In this document: one piece after another, positions 34,300-45,715 of the stretch
How positions within the stretch are numbered: the first letter of the stretch is position 1
Layout: the number at the start of each line of letters is the position of its first letter
DNA from: Theocolax elegans
Lineage: Eukaryota; Arthropoda; Insecta; Hymenoptera; Cerocephalidae
NCBI GenBank assembly: GCA_026168455.1
Contig: CM047425.1
Span: forward strand, 28,820,548-28,884,547
Length of the DNA stretch: 64,000 nucleotides
Direction: 5' to 3'
The notes under the pieces: model-generated
The model's database searches: none
What the model saw: only the letters and a program-made list of their open reading frames with translations
What the model was told of the DNA's origin: nothing
Made by a program: the position numbers and the translations under genes

Positions 34300-34640
34300 T
34301 GTTGAGGTGTGGATATAAAATGGAGAGAATTTTATTTAATAATGATGTGGATTTATTTAGCTACTACATCTTATATACATCGACGTGTTTATTTGGCGAA
34401 GGCTCAAGCCAGAGAGCTCGAGTAGCAGTGAGTGCGTCGTATTGTCCGACGTCTCTCGCAGTATAGTCGTACTCACATATATACTGGAGAGCGGAGACTT
34501 ACAAGTGTGTCTCCACTCACACTCATTAGCATGCTCACTTATTTCGGCGTGCTTCACACTATACATGATTAGCGAACAATATTGAAGTTGGTTTGAACTT
34601 GGGTATATAACAATATAAATGTACATATTATATTTCAACA
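34300..34640 (-). repeat. Copia 5' LTR
   Basis: 341 bases, TGTTGAGGTG...ATTTCAACA. Has one copy of the 30-bp unit and an extra 50-bp block (with GTCCGACGTCTCTCGCAG) compared with 27818-28173. Confidence 0.95.
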
Positions 34641-34800
34641 TATATATAGATATATATATAGAAGTAAATTATACAATAACTTATTATGTACTCTACAATA
34701 AATGCAGAAATCAGTTTATTGGTATTATAATTTTATTGATTTAAATTCAATTTATAATAAATTTCTTGCAGTAAATAATTAAATTCAGAAATTAACAATT

Positions 34801-36256
34801 TGACTCACCCATTTATTATTCGAGAATAGTGTAAAATTGCACAGGCTGTAATGACTTTTGATACCTTTTCTGGCTTATAATACAATTTACGGGCTCTTTT
34901 GATAGCCATCCAGACATTCGTCATGATCCCGAATATTTGCTCAGCTTTACATCGGGTTGATAAGTGTTCTGCTGTATATAATCTTTCTGGTGTGTTTGGT
35001 GCTACATCAACAATCGGTAATAATAAAATCAGCGAAATTATATAGCCGCTATCACCTATTATTATAATGTTAACTTATCATGTATAAATTCAAAATTAAC
35101 CCTCCTGCGTACGCATAGTATACAGATCACGTTAATTTTTTTATTATTAATCACATTCATAATAAAAAAACTTGTTGTAAATAATAAGGTTCCTCTTCAT
35201 TTACTTTGCGGGTCATTTCTTATAAATACGAAATAATTCTTTGTGTCACTGAAATTCCATATATGACGATCATTATTACTGCCAGGACATATGCAAATAT
35301 TTCTTATGATGAAATTGAAATCGGCGATCTAAATATTTATTATGTAAATGTATGATAAAAAATAACTTACATTATTGTTTTAAATCGAAAATAAATAATT
35401 AAAGTAAATATCACTTGCACATTCAATGATGGTCCTGCTTCGTAATTATGAAAAGCTTCTTCATTGTCAAACGGTCTTACGCAAGCAACTAGAAAGCAAT
35501 CAATAAGCCCTATAATTCCGGGAATTTGATTATATCTGCAAAACCTGAAGTTTAAAAATTTGTTCATTGAACGTTATGCATAAATAAATTAATTGAATTT
35601 TATGAAAGTCAATTTAATTTTAGTAATACTTCTCACTCATTAGATGTAGTTTGCCTCTCTTCTTTTGTCCTTGGAAATCGAATATAATCAGCCTCTAAAT
35701 CAAGAATTTTGAAAAGCACCTTCTACAAGAAATTTTAAAACAGCTAAAATTATTTACAACAGAGCAGGTATAGCTATCGTGCGTTGTGGTGCAGGCAAGC
35801 GATTAATTAATAAATTAATTAATCTCTGAGCTAATGCCAGTGTTAACCTATGAATAATCATTATGAAAATAAAAGCCATTATTGAATTAATAATAGTACA
35901 ATGAGATTAATTTTAAAATGAATTTTCTCAATGGCACTTGTAAGAACAGATTTAAAATAGGTCATGTTTTAAGCTTCAAATAATGATTGTAAATACAAAA
36001 AGGGCATGCTATTTTAATGTTAATAGTATACATTAATAGGGTAAAAAGTCTTTTTTATCAAAAGTCAATTTTATCATAAATTTTTAATTTCATATTTACC
36101 TATGAATACCTATGAATGCTTCCGAAAATATTCTGGGTAAAGCGTAAAAGGGTTTGAATGATCTCTGAAAGTCCGTTTATGTATTCGAAGCATTCGATGT
36201 CGGCGGTTGTTTCTCTCTATTTCTGCTGCAATAAGGGCAATAGCAGTAGGAAACAT
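34801..36256 (-). pseudogene. PIF/Harbinger DDE transposase, decayed, with introns
   Basis: The probable start is the ATG at 36256 (MFPTAIALIAAEIERNNRRH), followed by RTFRDHSNPFTLYPEYF, the usual N-terminus. Pieces then appear in different frames: RLTLALAQRLINLL, then ILAVLKFLVEGAFQ and ADYIRFPRTKEERQTTSNE. Next is IPGIIGLIDCFLVACVRPF (first Asp), ICPGSNNDRHIWNFSDTKNY (second Asp) and GDSGYIISLILLLPIVDVAP. The last is TRCKAEQIFGIMTNVWMAIK (Glu region) and KVITACAILHYSRI. Likely GT-AG junctions near 35640/35545. The G-x-x-D-G motif has Cys for Gly. Frameshifts make it inactive. A Myb/SANT partner lies divergently at 36890. Confidence 0.8.
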
Positions 36257-36640
36257 CACTTTTTCTTGCTGTACACATGCTCAGAAATATGTAGCCTGAT
36301 TAAAGGGAACAATCCTGCTAATAAGACTGTCAAGAGTAAACTAAATTTATTTATTGACAAAAGAGTTGAACTATTTGTATTTACACTGTAGTAGTAGTAG
36401 TTGATTTAATACTGTACCGAAACATTGTGCTTAGCTCGCTTCACTATGGTGTAAGTATAATCATTTGTTGTTATTAAAAATATAATAATTTTCTGTAATT
36501 TATTATAATTAGTTATTTTTATGTAATTTTAAATGCATTTTGAAATTCATAACTAAGTTGTTTAAAAGGGCTTTTATTAAAATAACAAAGGAGGATGCCC
36601 GCGAAATGCACTGATACTATGTCTGTATATATCGAAAGCT

Positions 36641-36684
<44 letters not shown>

Positions 36685-36889
36685 TATACTTTCAACGGTA
36701 AATTTGAAACTTTTACGGTTAATTCTGGTTGATCCCTGCATTTCCCCAAATTTTCTTTAACAAAAAAAGAAATGTGATGTTTCCAAGTTAACGATAAACT
36801 ATGATTCATACATTTCCCAATATTTATACACTTATGGGCATCCTCCTTTATTTTTAGCTCCATAAGAAATCGTTCAACAAAATAACAAA
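36257..36889. other. Intergenic region between the divergent Harbinger genes
   Basis: A+T-rich, with a TA microsatellite (36643-36684) and three TAG units (36391-36400). It would contain the promoters of both genes, but I see no definite core element. Confidence 0.4.
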
Positions 36890-37433
36890 TGGATTTACTT
36901 GTTTCTTTCATGGAAGATTATTCATTATTTACTCGTGAGCAAATTACACAGCTTGGCCGGAATGGAAAATACATATTTTTACAAATGTGGAATGAGTTAA
37001 CCAAACAATTAAATGAACGCGGCGAAAGTAAGAAAAATCCTGAAAAATGGGTGAAAGTAAGTGACTTCAAAAAACTTATTTTAAAAATATTAAGCTTTAT
37101 TAAAACCTCAAGTTAACCCATTAATGCCTAAACGGCTTCCCTATTTTCATAGTCATCGAAACATTAAATAACAAAAAATGTTATGATTTTTTTAATTCAA
37201 AAAAAGCTAAGTTTGTTAATTTTTCTCATATCCTGCATATACGAGGAATCTATGTTTTTACAACCATTGAATCAATTTCTGATTTCAGACTTGGACGAAT
37301 TTAAGACGGAAGAGTAAAAAAAATTACGCAAGGTTTTTGAAAGCATTTTTCAAAACAGGAAATCAGAGCCCAACTTTAGAACTTGATCAATTTGATAAAG
37401 GGATTGCAAAAATATGGAAGTGGGCTAATTCTT
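36890..37433 (+). CDS. Harbinger-type Myb/SANT-like DNA-binding protein, two exons
   Basis: Exon 1 (36890-37050) reads MDLLVSFMEDYSLFTREQIT, then NGKYIFLQMWNELTKQLNER and PEKWVK, a zeste/Myb-SANT-like domain. Donor GTAAGTGAC follows; the intron ends TTTCAG near 37294. Exon 2 reads TWTNLRRKSKKNYARFLKAF and ends FDKGIAKIWKWANS with TGA at about 37431-37433. The splice keeps the frame through the third Trp of the domain (W..TWTN). In Harbinger elements this second protein brings the transposase to DNA. It is open over its whole length, unlike the DDE gene. Confidence 0.75.
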
Positions 37434-37587
37434 GACGAATTAAGCGTGCTAAATATCCCGAGTATTAATGAAACGTACGACAATAATTAGAGATTTGACT
37501 TTACAATTTAAAATTCTAAGAAATGTTTCAATATAAATTTGATCACTTTTATCTCATTATCTTCTAATTCGGTAATTTTAGTATTTA

Positions 37588-38059
37588 CACTGAAAAAAAG
37601 ATTAAGCAGAATTTGTTTGAGAGCCAAGCAATATCTACCGTGGTGACTCCAGTAAATTAGACAAAGTTGTTACTCCTTTAGAAGCCAAGCAGTTTCTGCT
37701 TGGGCCTATCAAGCATAATACATACTCGGCATTAAGAAAGAGATAGACCTAGCATATATATGTATTTTAAAATTGTTAAAAAAGAAAAAGAGGGTAAACA
37801 TTTTAAGATAGTTGAAAGTAAAGGCAATTATTTTATGTTTAATTATTGAAATTAACTTTTTCAAGTATATAGTCAATAATATATACGAAAAACGTACAGT
37901 TAAAAAGTAAGGTTATGCCTTACTCGGAAGCAAAATGCGAATATACCGGAGACCCAAGCAGAAACTGCTTTGTAGCCTAGCACAAATTACTTTTGTTATC
38001 GAAAGTAAAAGTCTCTTCGCTGTTTACGGCGGATCCTGCTTTATTTTTTTTGTTCAGTG
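37588..38059. mobile_element. 472-bp MITE, CACTGAAAAAAAG ends, TA target duplication
   Basis: Inverted ends CACTGAAAAAAAGATTAAGCAG (imperfect at the right, CTGCTTTATTTTTTTTGTTC). TA is on both sides. Inside, AGCCAAGCAGTTTCTGCTTGG and its relatives near 37680 and 37950 are further inverted words. The TA duplication fits Tc1/mariner-type mobilisation. Confidence 0.75.
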
Positions 38060-38142
38060 TAACGTTTTGGTAGGCATACGCACCAATTAAATTACCCACA
38101 AGATTTAGCAAGATGTCCGAAATGTAATATATATATTTATAT

Positions 38143-39137
38143 GGGATATTCCACGTGAAGTGGTCCGATCAAAATTTTAAAATTCACCAAATTTTGAGTA
38201 CACATTGCAAATGTTTTTCAGAATACAGAAAAAAATTTTTAGGTACTGGAATTTATTAGCTCAAAAGTTATTCTAACCTCAAAAAGTGAACTTTTTCCCG
38301 TTTTTTTCAACACCAGCTGGGTTCATTGCTATTTAACTCAAAATCTATCAACTTTTACTATAGAACATTATATGTAACATTCGTTGCTAAATATGTCTAG
38401 AATTTATTCTTCTGGGTTAGAATTTCTAATCTCAAGGTCAATGTTACATAATACTACATGTCAATATTCAACTTGAAAAAAGTGTAAGTGCGCCACAATT
38501 GAATTTTTTTCCAAAAGTCTAAAAGAAAGCTTGGAGCAATACCTTTCAAACGGTCTTCAGCATTTTTATGGCCTTCAATTCTGTAAAATATTATGATAAT
38601 TTAAAAAACTCGAAATTTTTTTAAAAATTTAAATGGGGATTCCCATGTTAATTTTTGTGAATTTTTTGTCTTTCTTTAAATTATCATAACTTTTTACAGA
38701 ATTGAAGGCCATAAAAATGCTAAAGACCATTTGAAAGGTATTGCTCCAAGCTTTCTTTTAGACTTTTGGATAAAAAAATCAATTATGGCGCACTTACACT
38801 TTTTTTAAGTTGAATATTGACATGTAGGTTATGTAACATTGACCTTGAGATTAGAAATTCTAACCCAGAAGAATAAATTCTAGACATAATTAGCAACGAA
38901 TGTTACATATAATGTTGTATAGTAAAAGTTGATAGATTTTAAGTTAAATAGCAATAAACCTAGCTGGTGTTAAAAAAAACTGGAAAAAGTTCACTTTTTG
39001 AGGTTAGAATTACTTTTGAGCTAATAAATTCCAGTACCTAAAAATTTTTTTCTGTATTCTGAAAAACATTTGTAATGTGTACCCAAAATTTGGTGCATTT
39101 TAAAATTTTCATCGGACCACTTCACGTGGAATACCCC
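38143..39137. mobile_element. Near-perfect 995-bp palindromic element
   Basis: Inverted halves over almost the full length (turn near 38640). Ends GGGATATTCCACGTGAAGTG and its inverse with one mismatch. ATAT on both sides, a 4-bp target duplication. The end motif and the layout of the first 150 bases resemble 13893-14841; the inner sequence differs. No coding capacity. Confidence 0.9.
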
Positions 39138-39247
39138 ATATACATATATACACACACAGATTTTATTTAATATTTCACTTTTTTCTAATTTATTTATATT
39201 GGATATTCTATAGATCAGGCGTAAAAAAACGAGGGAACTAACAACAA

Positions 39248-40763
39248 ATGGAAGTTTTGTACAAATTCATGGAGAAGAACTTATGGTTTGCTCGGATTGA
39301 ATTAAATCATAGAAGCATGAACATGATGTGGGACACACTTAAACAAAAGTTAGATGAAATTGATAAAGGTGAAAAAGGAGTATAGAGGCGTGGAGAAAAG
39401 TAAGTTCATTCATTCACTTACTGTTTGTTAGTGTATTTATTATTTTAATTTTTTTAATTTTGAGGAGACTAGTTAGATTTGAAATTAATTTTTAAATTTC
39501 TATTAAAAGATACAAAATTAGCGAAAAATGTTAAAAATGTCATTAAGTACGCAATAATTATGTATATTAATTATTATCGTATATAAATGTAAAGATGTAA
39601 ATAATTGAGTACGATCAAAAGGAAATAATATAATCCTATTAATGACTATAAAGCTTCTACTTTACGCGACATTTCATTAATACTTACCGTCATGTATACC
39701 ATATATCATCTATCTAATTTGACTGTTTAACGTCGGCATATCAACCGGATCGATTCAATTATTAATTATTAAACATATATATATATATATAAACGTACTC
39801 TTTTATATTCACATCAATCTCGAATTAGTCTTAAATATTTCTTATGTTTTTCGCTTCTGCGGTGATCTTTCGAAAAATGGCAATTAAAAGTCAATATAAT
39901 CCTATTAATGCGTATACATTAAATATGTAGTATAGACTTGACGAGAGTGTAATTGAGAGTTTTTAAACGAATGAGAATTGCTAAAATTATTGATTCATTA
40001 AAATTTGACGAACAAGCTGAATCAACTACTGCAAAGAGCATTCAAGTACGAAAGGACGAAGCATTAAAAAAAATTACCATTCCATTTTCTGACTTACTGT
40101 CCAGTTCAACAAGTCGCCTTTCTATTGCCGAGATGGGACTATTACTTGGCGTTGTAGATGAAGAAAAAAAAATAAAAATAATTATTTACTTGCGTCAATT
40201 TAACAAGTGACGAGGATTGGGAAACATTTAAGTATCTTGAGATCAAGTCGCCAAAAAAATCTTTAAAAAGAAGTACGTTTTATTATATTATTTTCATCAT
40301 TTAAAAGCTTTTATTATTTATTATTTAGTTAATTTTTATATATAGGTTTTAATATAACATAAAAGGTAAAGAATAAAGTGACCTTACTTCCAATGCAAAT
40401 CCTGCGAAAAAACCACAAAAAACGGTAAATTTATATTTTTTATTTACATTTATTTATGCTATAAAGAGTTAGTATTATATTTTAATTATCAATATAATTT
40501 TTGCATTTTTTATAGAATCACCCTACATCGAAAAGATTATTTCGGAACAATCGTATTCAAACGACCTTGTAACGACGATTGCAGACAATTTAAAAGAAAT
40601 ATCTGAGGCATTGGGTAGTATTAGTGAAGTTCTTAATAAAAATAATATCTGTTCAGTTTGCAAGTGCACAAAATCACCTTTGGTATCAGCTTCACCATCC
40701 GACGAAATAAATGCAGACCTTAAAGCACTTGAATCCAACGCCTACATTTTGCGACAACTCTAA
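39248..40763 (+). pseudogene. Fragmented multi-exon gene with Myb/SANT-like start (probably transposon-derived)
   Basis: Exon 1 (39248-39399) reads MEVLYKFMEKNLWFARIELN and MMWDTLKQKLDEIDK, resembling the protein at 36890; an in-frame TAG and apparent one-base shift precede donor GTAAGTTC. A middle piece (39953-40210) reads FKRMRIAKIIDSLKFDEQAE and SRLSIAEMGLLLGVVDEEKK; a shifted continuation reads SDEDWETFKYLEIKSPKKSL. The last piece (40514-40763) reads KIISEQSYSNDLVTTIADNL and a cysteine cluster ICSVCKCTKS, ending LRQL-stop. I do not recognise the middle and end; that they form one gene is inferred from order, strand and splice-like borders. Confidence 0.4.
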
Positions 40764-40862
40764 TTTTACATATTGTTTTGTATATTTTTGTACATAATTG
40801 ATTTTGTTACATACCTATATATTTAAAAATATTTCAATGACTTGTTAAATGAAATATTTAAT

Positions 40863-41235
40863 TCATATTTTTGTACGATTACTATATATATCAACCGGAC
40901 CTCCAACACTCCTTGTCGCCAACACGTCGATCACCCGATAATCACCGTGTAGTACCGCGGGCTCGTCTGCAATCAGTTTACCTGGGAAATTATTAAGGTA
41001 TTCCGGGACTTTTTGGATACCCTGTCTACCTTATATTATGTACCTTTGTATTAACATATAGGTATTACAGTTTATACTTACGTGTAATAGCTTTCATTTT
41101 AGGCGGAGAAACTTCTTTTCGTGGGTTGTTGGCTACTTGTATAAGGAGTTTTTCTTTGTAAATACCTCTCCACAATTTTATTTTTTCACAATGATTCTTT
41201 ATATTTCTCCAGGATTCTCTTGAACCAGTATTATG
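40863..41235 (-). CDS. Unknown two-exon minus-strand fragment with clean intron
   Basis: Exon (41082-41235) reads TGSRESWRNIKNHCEKIKLW and KEKLLIQVANNPRKEVSPPK. Donor GTAAGTATAA. Acceptor AAG at about 41040 joins in frame to 40863-41039: RQGIQKVPEYLNNFPGKLIA, then VLHGDYRVIDVLATRSVGGP, ending at TGA. The first part is faintly like Myb/SANT-type domains of transposon proteins (Trp spacing, basic). The 5' start is not visible. Opposite strand to its neighbours. Function unknown. Confidence 0.35.
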
Positions 41236-41239
41236 GAAG

Positions 41240-41574
41240 CATCGCCTTTAATTAAACTTGACTGTTTTGATTTAATTGAAGGCTTTGTACCAGATTTTAT
41301 GCATGCTGTATTTTTAGCCACTTACAGGCAATTTGCATATTACTGGTTTGAATAATTAGGCAACATGTTCACTTAAAAAAACAGATTACTACATTATATA
41401 AATTTTTAGAAACAACGACAGGTTCAATTCAAATTGGCCGTTTACCTCGTTGTTTAAAAGAAGGAAAGTATTGGAAATCTAGAGAGTGGGAAAATTGGCT
41501 ACTGTACTATAGTTTGCCAATTTTACGAACCATGCCTGACTTTCAATTGTACGCACAACAATGGAAACTATTAC
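41240..41574 (+). pseudogene. CACTA/EnSpm-like transposase fragment
   Basis: Two pieces in different frames: SPLIKLDCFDLIEGFVPDFM followed by HAVFLATYRQFAYYWFE, and GSIQIGRLPRCLKEGKYWKS followed by REWENWLLYYSLPILRTMPD. The PDFMH...L pattern and the RLPR...W-x-(A/S)-x-EW spacing resemble CACTA-type transposase domains in animals. Stops separate the pieces. Coding similarity ends where the palindrome at 41575 begins. Confidence 0.5.
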
Positions 41575-43962
41575 AGTCTAGACGCCAGGTATGGTTTCGT
41601 CGCCTTTTCATATGCCACGGCTCTACCCAAGTATTTTTAAAGTATTTTTGCCTCCTTAATTCGCATTTTTGGGGTATAAGTCTGAAATAGTTGTAGATAA
41701 ATTGTTATTAACAAATTAATTGTTTAAACCGCGTTACAAGCCACTCTAACAATAATTTAAACCTTTTAACTATAGAAAAACAAAGATATTCTTATTACAA
41801 ATTTTCTCGATTTTGGTTTGATTAAATATCTTGATTAGGTCAAAAGTTATTACAAATTTAATGCAAAAATGTCCCGTTTTCGTTATGCGCGCTCACTTTT
41901 TCGGTTGTAACTTCGGTTTAAATACAAATTTTTGAATTTTATACGTTGCGTTCGATAAAATAGTTATTATTCTAATATGCAGAAGAAAAAAAGTTATTAA
42001 ATGCATGTATTAAATGTTATTATAACTTGCAAAAAGCAATAAGTTAAGCTAAAGATATGGAAACTAATTGGTTTATAACGGTATAAAATAGATTCTAATA
42101 ATGATTACAACATTTAGCCTAGATGAGAAGAAAGCTTATGTCAAGGCAAATATGCTCAATTTTGGTTTGTTGAAATATATTTATTTGTTACAAAGTTATT
42201 GCAAATTTAGCGTGGCGCATATTTGACGCTTACTGAAATGACAACTCCAAGCTCGATGTACGCACTCACGCTCGCACATGATTACGTTTTCACACTTTTT
42301 GTGTATACCAAACTTACGAATATGATATTTTAATGATTTTTACAATAAAATATAGATACTTACACTTACTTATATTAATTATTAATAATTTTAAGTAGGT
42401 ATATTTTATTATATTAATTAAAAATGTATATGTCGCAGAGTATTAAAATTATATTGAAAAATATTTTTCTATGTTGAAGTAATCTACGCTACTTATCAAA
42501 TCTAATATATTTATAGTAATAAATTGTTTTGACCATTATAAAGGGCACATCGTGCAAGACATTCGATGAATTGCGATTATGTTATTACCATCATTCAAAA
42601 TGTACTTTAATAGAAGAATTGTCTCCTACATACAAACACGTCTATAAGATTGCATATATTGAGATACTTTTACGTAATTTATAATTAGCTTAGTGTATTA
42701 TCAAAAAATGTTAGAGTACTTAATCCTAATTTATTTGGTTGGAAAGAAGACGGTGATTTATTGCTCCCACAAAAGTTCAAATTTTGTTACCATCAGTTGA
42801 CGAGTTGGCATATAACTGTACATGCACAAAATGCTCGACAAAATCGTGCAGTTGTGTCTCGACCGGAGTTAAATGTATTTCGTTTTATTCGTCTCAACGA
42901 GAAAACACGTGTAAAAATGTATATTACAATGAAGTAATTAATAATATAAAAAAGAAAACTAAGATTTGTGTTATTTCAATTAATCACAGCATGCTTATTA
43001 TAAAGTAATATGCGACAGAAATTTAACAAGCTAGTTGTTGCATATTTTTTTATAATTAAAAAAACAATTTATTACTATAAATATATTAGATTTGATAAGC
43101 AGCGTAGATTACTTGGACATAGAAAAATATTTTTCAATATAATTTTAATACTCTGCGACATATAAATTTTTAATTAATATAATACAATTTATTGTAAAAA
43201 TCATTAAAATATCATATTCGTAAGTTTGGTATACACAAAAAGTGTGAAAACGTAATCATGTGCGAGCGTGAGTGCGTACATCGAGCTTGGAGTTGTCATT
43301 TCAGTAAGCGTCAAATATGCGCCACGCTAAATTTGCAATAACTTTGTAACAAATAAATATATTTCAACAAACCAAAATTGAGCATATTTGCCTTGACATA
43401 AGCTTTCTTCTCATCTAGGCTAAATGTTGTAATCATTATTAGAATCTATTTTATACCGTTATAAACCAATTAGTTTCCATATCTTTAGCTTAACTTATTG
43501 CTTTTTGCAAGTTATAATAACATTTAATACATGCATTTAATAACTTTTTTTCTTCTGCATATTAGAATAATAACTATTTTATCGAACGCAACGTATAAAA
43601 TTCAAAAATTTGTATTTAAACCGAAGTTACAACCGAAAAAGTGAGCGCGCATAACGAAAACGGGACATTTTTGCATTAAATTTGCAATAACTTTTGACCT
43701 AATCAAGATATTTAATCAAACCAAAATCGAGAAAATTTGTAATAAAAATATCTTTGTTTTTCTATAGCTAATAGGTTTAAATTATAGTTAGAGTGGCTTG
43801 TAACGTGGTTTAAACAATTAATTTGTTAATAACAATTTATCTACAACTTTTTCAGACTTCTACCCAAAAAATTCGGATTAAGCAGGCAAAAATGCTTTAA
43901 AAATACTTGGGTAGAGCCGTGGTATATTTAAAGGCGACGAAACCATACCTGGCGCCTAGACT
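41575..43962. mobile_element. 2.4-kb element with about 900-950-bp inverted arms
   Basis: Arms 41575-42522 and 43070-43962. Ends AGTCTAGRCGCCAGGTATGG and its inverse. The interior (42523-43069) has a decayed coding piece. Target duplication not evident. The arms include inverted words TCAATTTTGGTTTGTTGAAA. It ends the CACTA-like coding similarity at 41574, so it probably inserted there. Confidence 0.8.
42540..42985 (+). pseudogene. C-terminal fragment of a transposon-associated Cys-rich protein
   Basis: Reads KGTSCKTFDELRLCYYHHSK and TLIEELSPTYKHVYKIAYIE. After a break comes NPNLFGWKEDGDLLLPQ. After a frame change comes LPSVDELAYNCTCTKCSTKS followed by CSCVSTGVKCISF. The FGW...LLP and CxC...CxC...G..C arrangement occurs at the C-terminus of multicopy uncharacterized proteins in arthropod genomes. 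It is caught between inverted arms and is not functional. Confidence 0.5.
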
Positions 43963-43988
43963 ATTAGTACAATCAATGTATATTTTAA

Positions 43989-45468
43989 TCAAAATGAAAT
44001 TGACAAGAATTTTTATAAATATGTATTACTATAAAACTTTACGTTTAATGTTGTAAAACACCTTCAAGAAGGTGTACATTTTGGCAAGTATGGGTTCGGT
44101 CCGATCACAATTTTCCAATATTTTTATTTTAACTAAACCTATATTACATAATAACTTATTTATCAATAGAATAATACTAATGAAGTTATTACATTAGAAA
44201 GTACTGAAATCAAAATGCAATTGTCAAGTATGGTGTATATTTTAATCACACTTTTAAAATTGTTGTACATAATTCGTAGAAAGATTCCGCAATAGAAAGT
44301 ACTGAAATCAAAATGGGATCGGCAAGTATTGCTTTTCAAAAATAAATATATTTTTCGAACTGAATGTACTAATATTTTCTGAAAAATTCTATCTTACTCA
44401 TTTATTTTTTTTTTTAGTTACAGCAGAAAATACACAATTTTATAATAATATTCATTTGTGCAAAATTAATTTATGGAAAAGTTTAAAACAGAAATTTTTC
44501 TCATTTTTATTCTTTTTAAATGAAATAATACTTGCACCACGCGTTGGTTTGCCTTATTACTTTTAATAAGTTATAATTAGCAATGCATAATATATTATAT
44601 ATGCACATATCAAGTTATTATAAATATTTTAAGGTAAGTTAATAGGTACAACATATCTAAATGATTTTTAGTGACTCTCATAAGCCCTATATATATCATT
44701 ACTGCAGATAATATTAATTTGTCAAACCGAGTACAAGCACTTCATAATTATTATATAGTAAAAAAAATGAATAGATACGATCCATTCCAAATAGAAAATT
44801 CGTTTTATAGTTTAAAACATTAGAAATCTTTATTTTAACATTTTTTTAATCGTTAATCTACTTTCTTAAGTTAGTAAGAGAATATTCAAAATTACCTCGT
44901 GATACACCCAACGGTGGTGCAAGTATTATTTCATTTAAAAAGAATAAAAATGAGAAAAATTTCTGTTTTATTACTTTTCCATAAATTAATTTTGCACAAA
45001 TGAATATTATTATAAAATTGTGTATTTTCTGCTGTAACTAAAAAAAATAAATGAGTAAGATAGAATTTTTCAGAAAATATTAGTACATTCAGTTCGAAAA
45101 ATATATTTATTTTTGAAAAGCAATACTTGCCGATCCCATTTTGATTTCAGTACTTTCTATTGCGGAAACTTTCTACGAATTATGTACAACAATTTTAAAA
45201 GTGTGATTAAAATATACACCATACTTGACAATTGCATTTTGATTTCAGTACTTTCTAATGTAATAACTTCATTAGTATTATTCTATTGATAAATAAGTTA
45301 TTATGTAATATAGGTTTAGTTAAAATAAAAATATTGGAAAATTGTGATCGGACCGAACCCATACTTGCCAAAATGTACACCTTCTTGAAGGTGTTTTACA
45401 ACATTAAACGTAAAGTTTTATAGTAATAAATATTTATAAAAATACTTGTCAATTTCATTTTGATTTCA
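43989..45468. mobile_element. Palindromic element with CAAGTAT subterminal repeats
   Basis: Arms about 43989-44560 and 44920-45468 are inverted copies; the interior is about 360 bases, A+T-rich. Each arm has a hairpin ACACCTTCAAGAAGGTGT and repeats GAAAGTACTGAAATCAAAAT...CAAGTAT (44205, 44296 and their inverses). The right side continues to about 45715 with a further repeat and hairpin (GACACCTTCGTGGAAGGTGT). The same motifs lie at 17.5-18.1 kb beside the decayed transposon ORF. Confidence 0.8.
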
Positions 45469-45715
45469 GTACTTTCTATTGCAGAAACTATTTAGGAATT
45501 ATGTACGTAGTTAATTTCTTAATAAAAAAATTTTGTTTTTATTGTGGTGCAACAAAATTTGCTTAAAAATTAGAAATGTTTAACTATTATATTTACATAG
45601 CAATTTTAAAAGTGTGATTAAAATATACACCATACTTGACAATTATTGCATTTTGATTTTTTAAACTGTAGAAACCATACTTGCGAATGTTGACACCTTC
45701 GTGGAAGGTGTTTTA

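Larger units (their letters stand above)
27818..34640 (-). mobile_element. Copia-type LTR retrotransposon, complete ends, minus strand
   Basis: Two LTRs (27818-28173 and 34300-34640) start TGTTGAGGTG and end ATTTCAACA. TATAT flanks the element on both sides, a 5-bp target duplication. PPT and PBS are present. Order of domains from the right: gag, protease, integrase, RT, RNase H, as in Copia/Ty1. Defects: frameshifts, an internal duplication (29.04-30.24 kb), two 54-bp hairpin insertions, and a 1268-bp transposon in integrase. LTRs differ mainly by indels, so the insertion is moderately young. Confidence 0.95.

Noticed and set aside
36158..36391. Plus-strand 77-codon ORF
   Set aside because: It is antisense to the start of the Harbinger transposase, which has clear family motifs.
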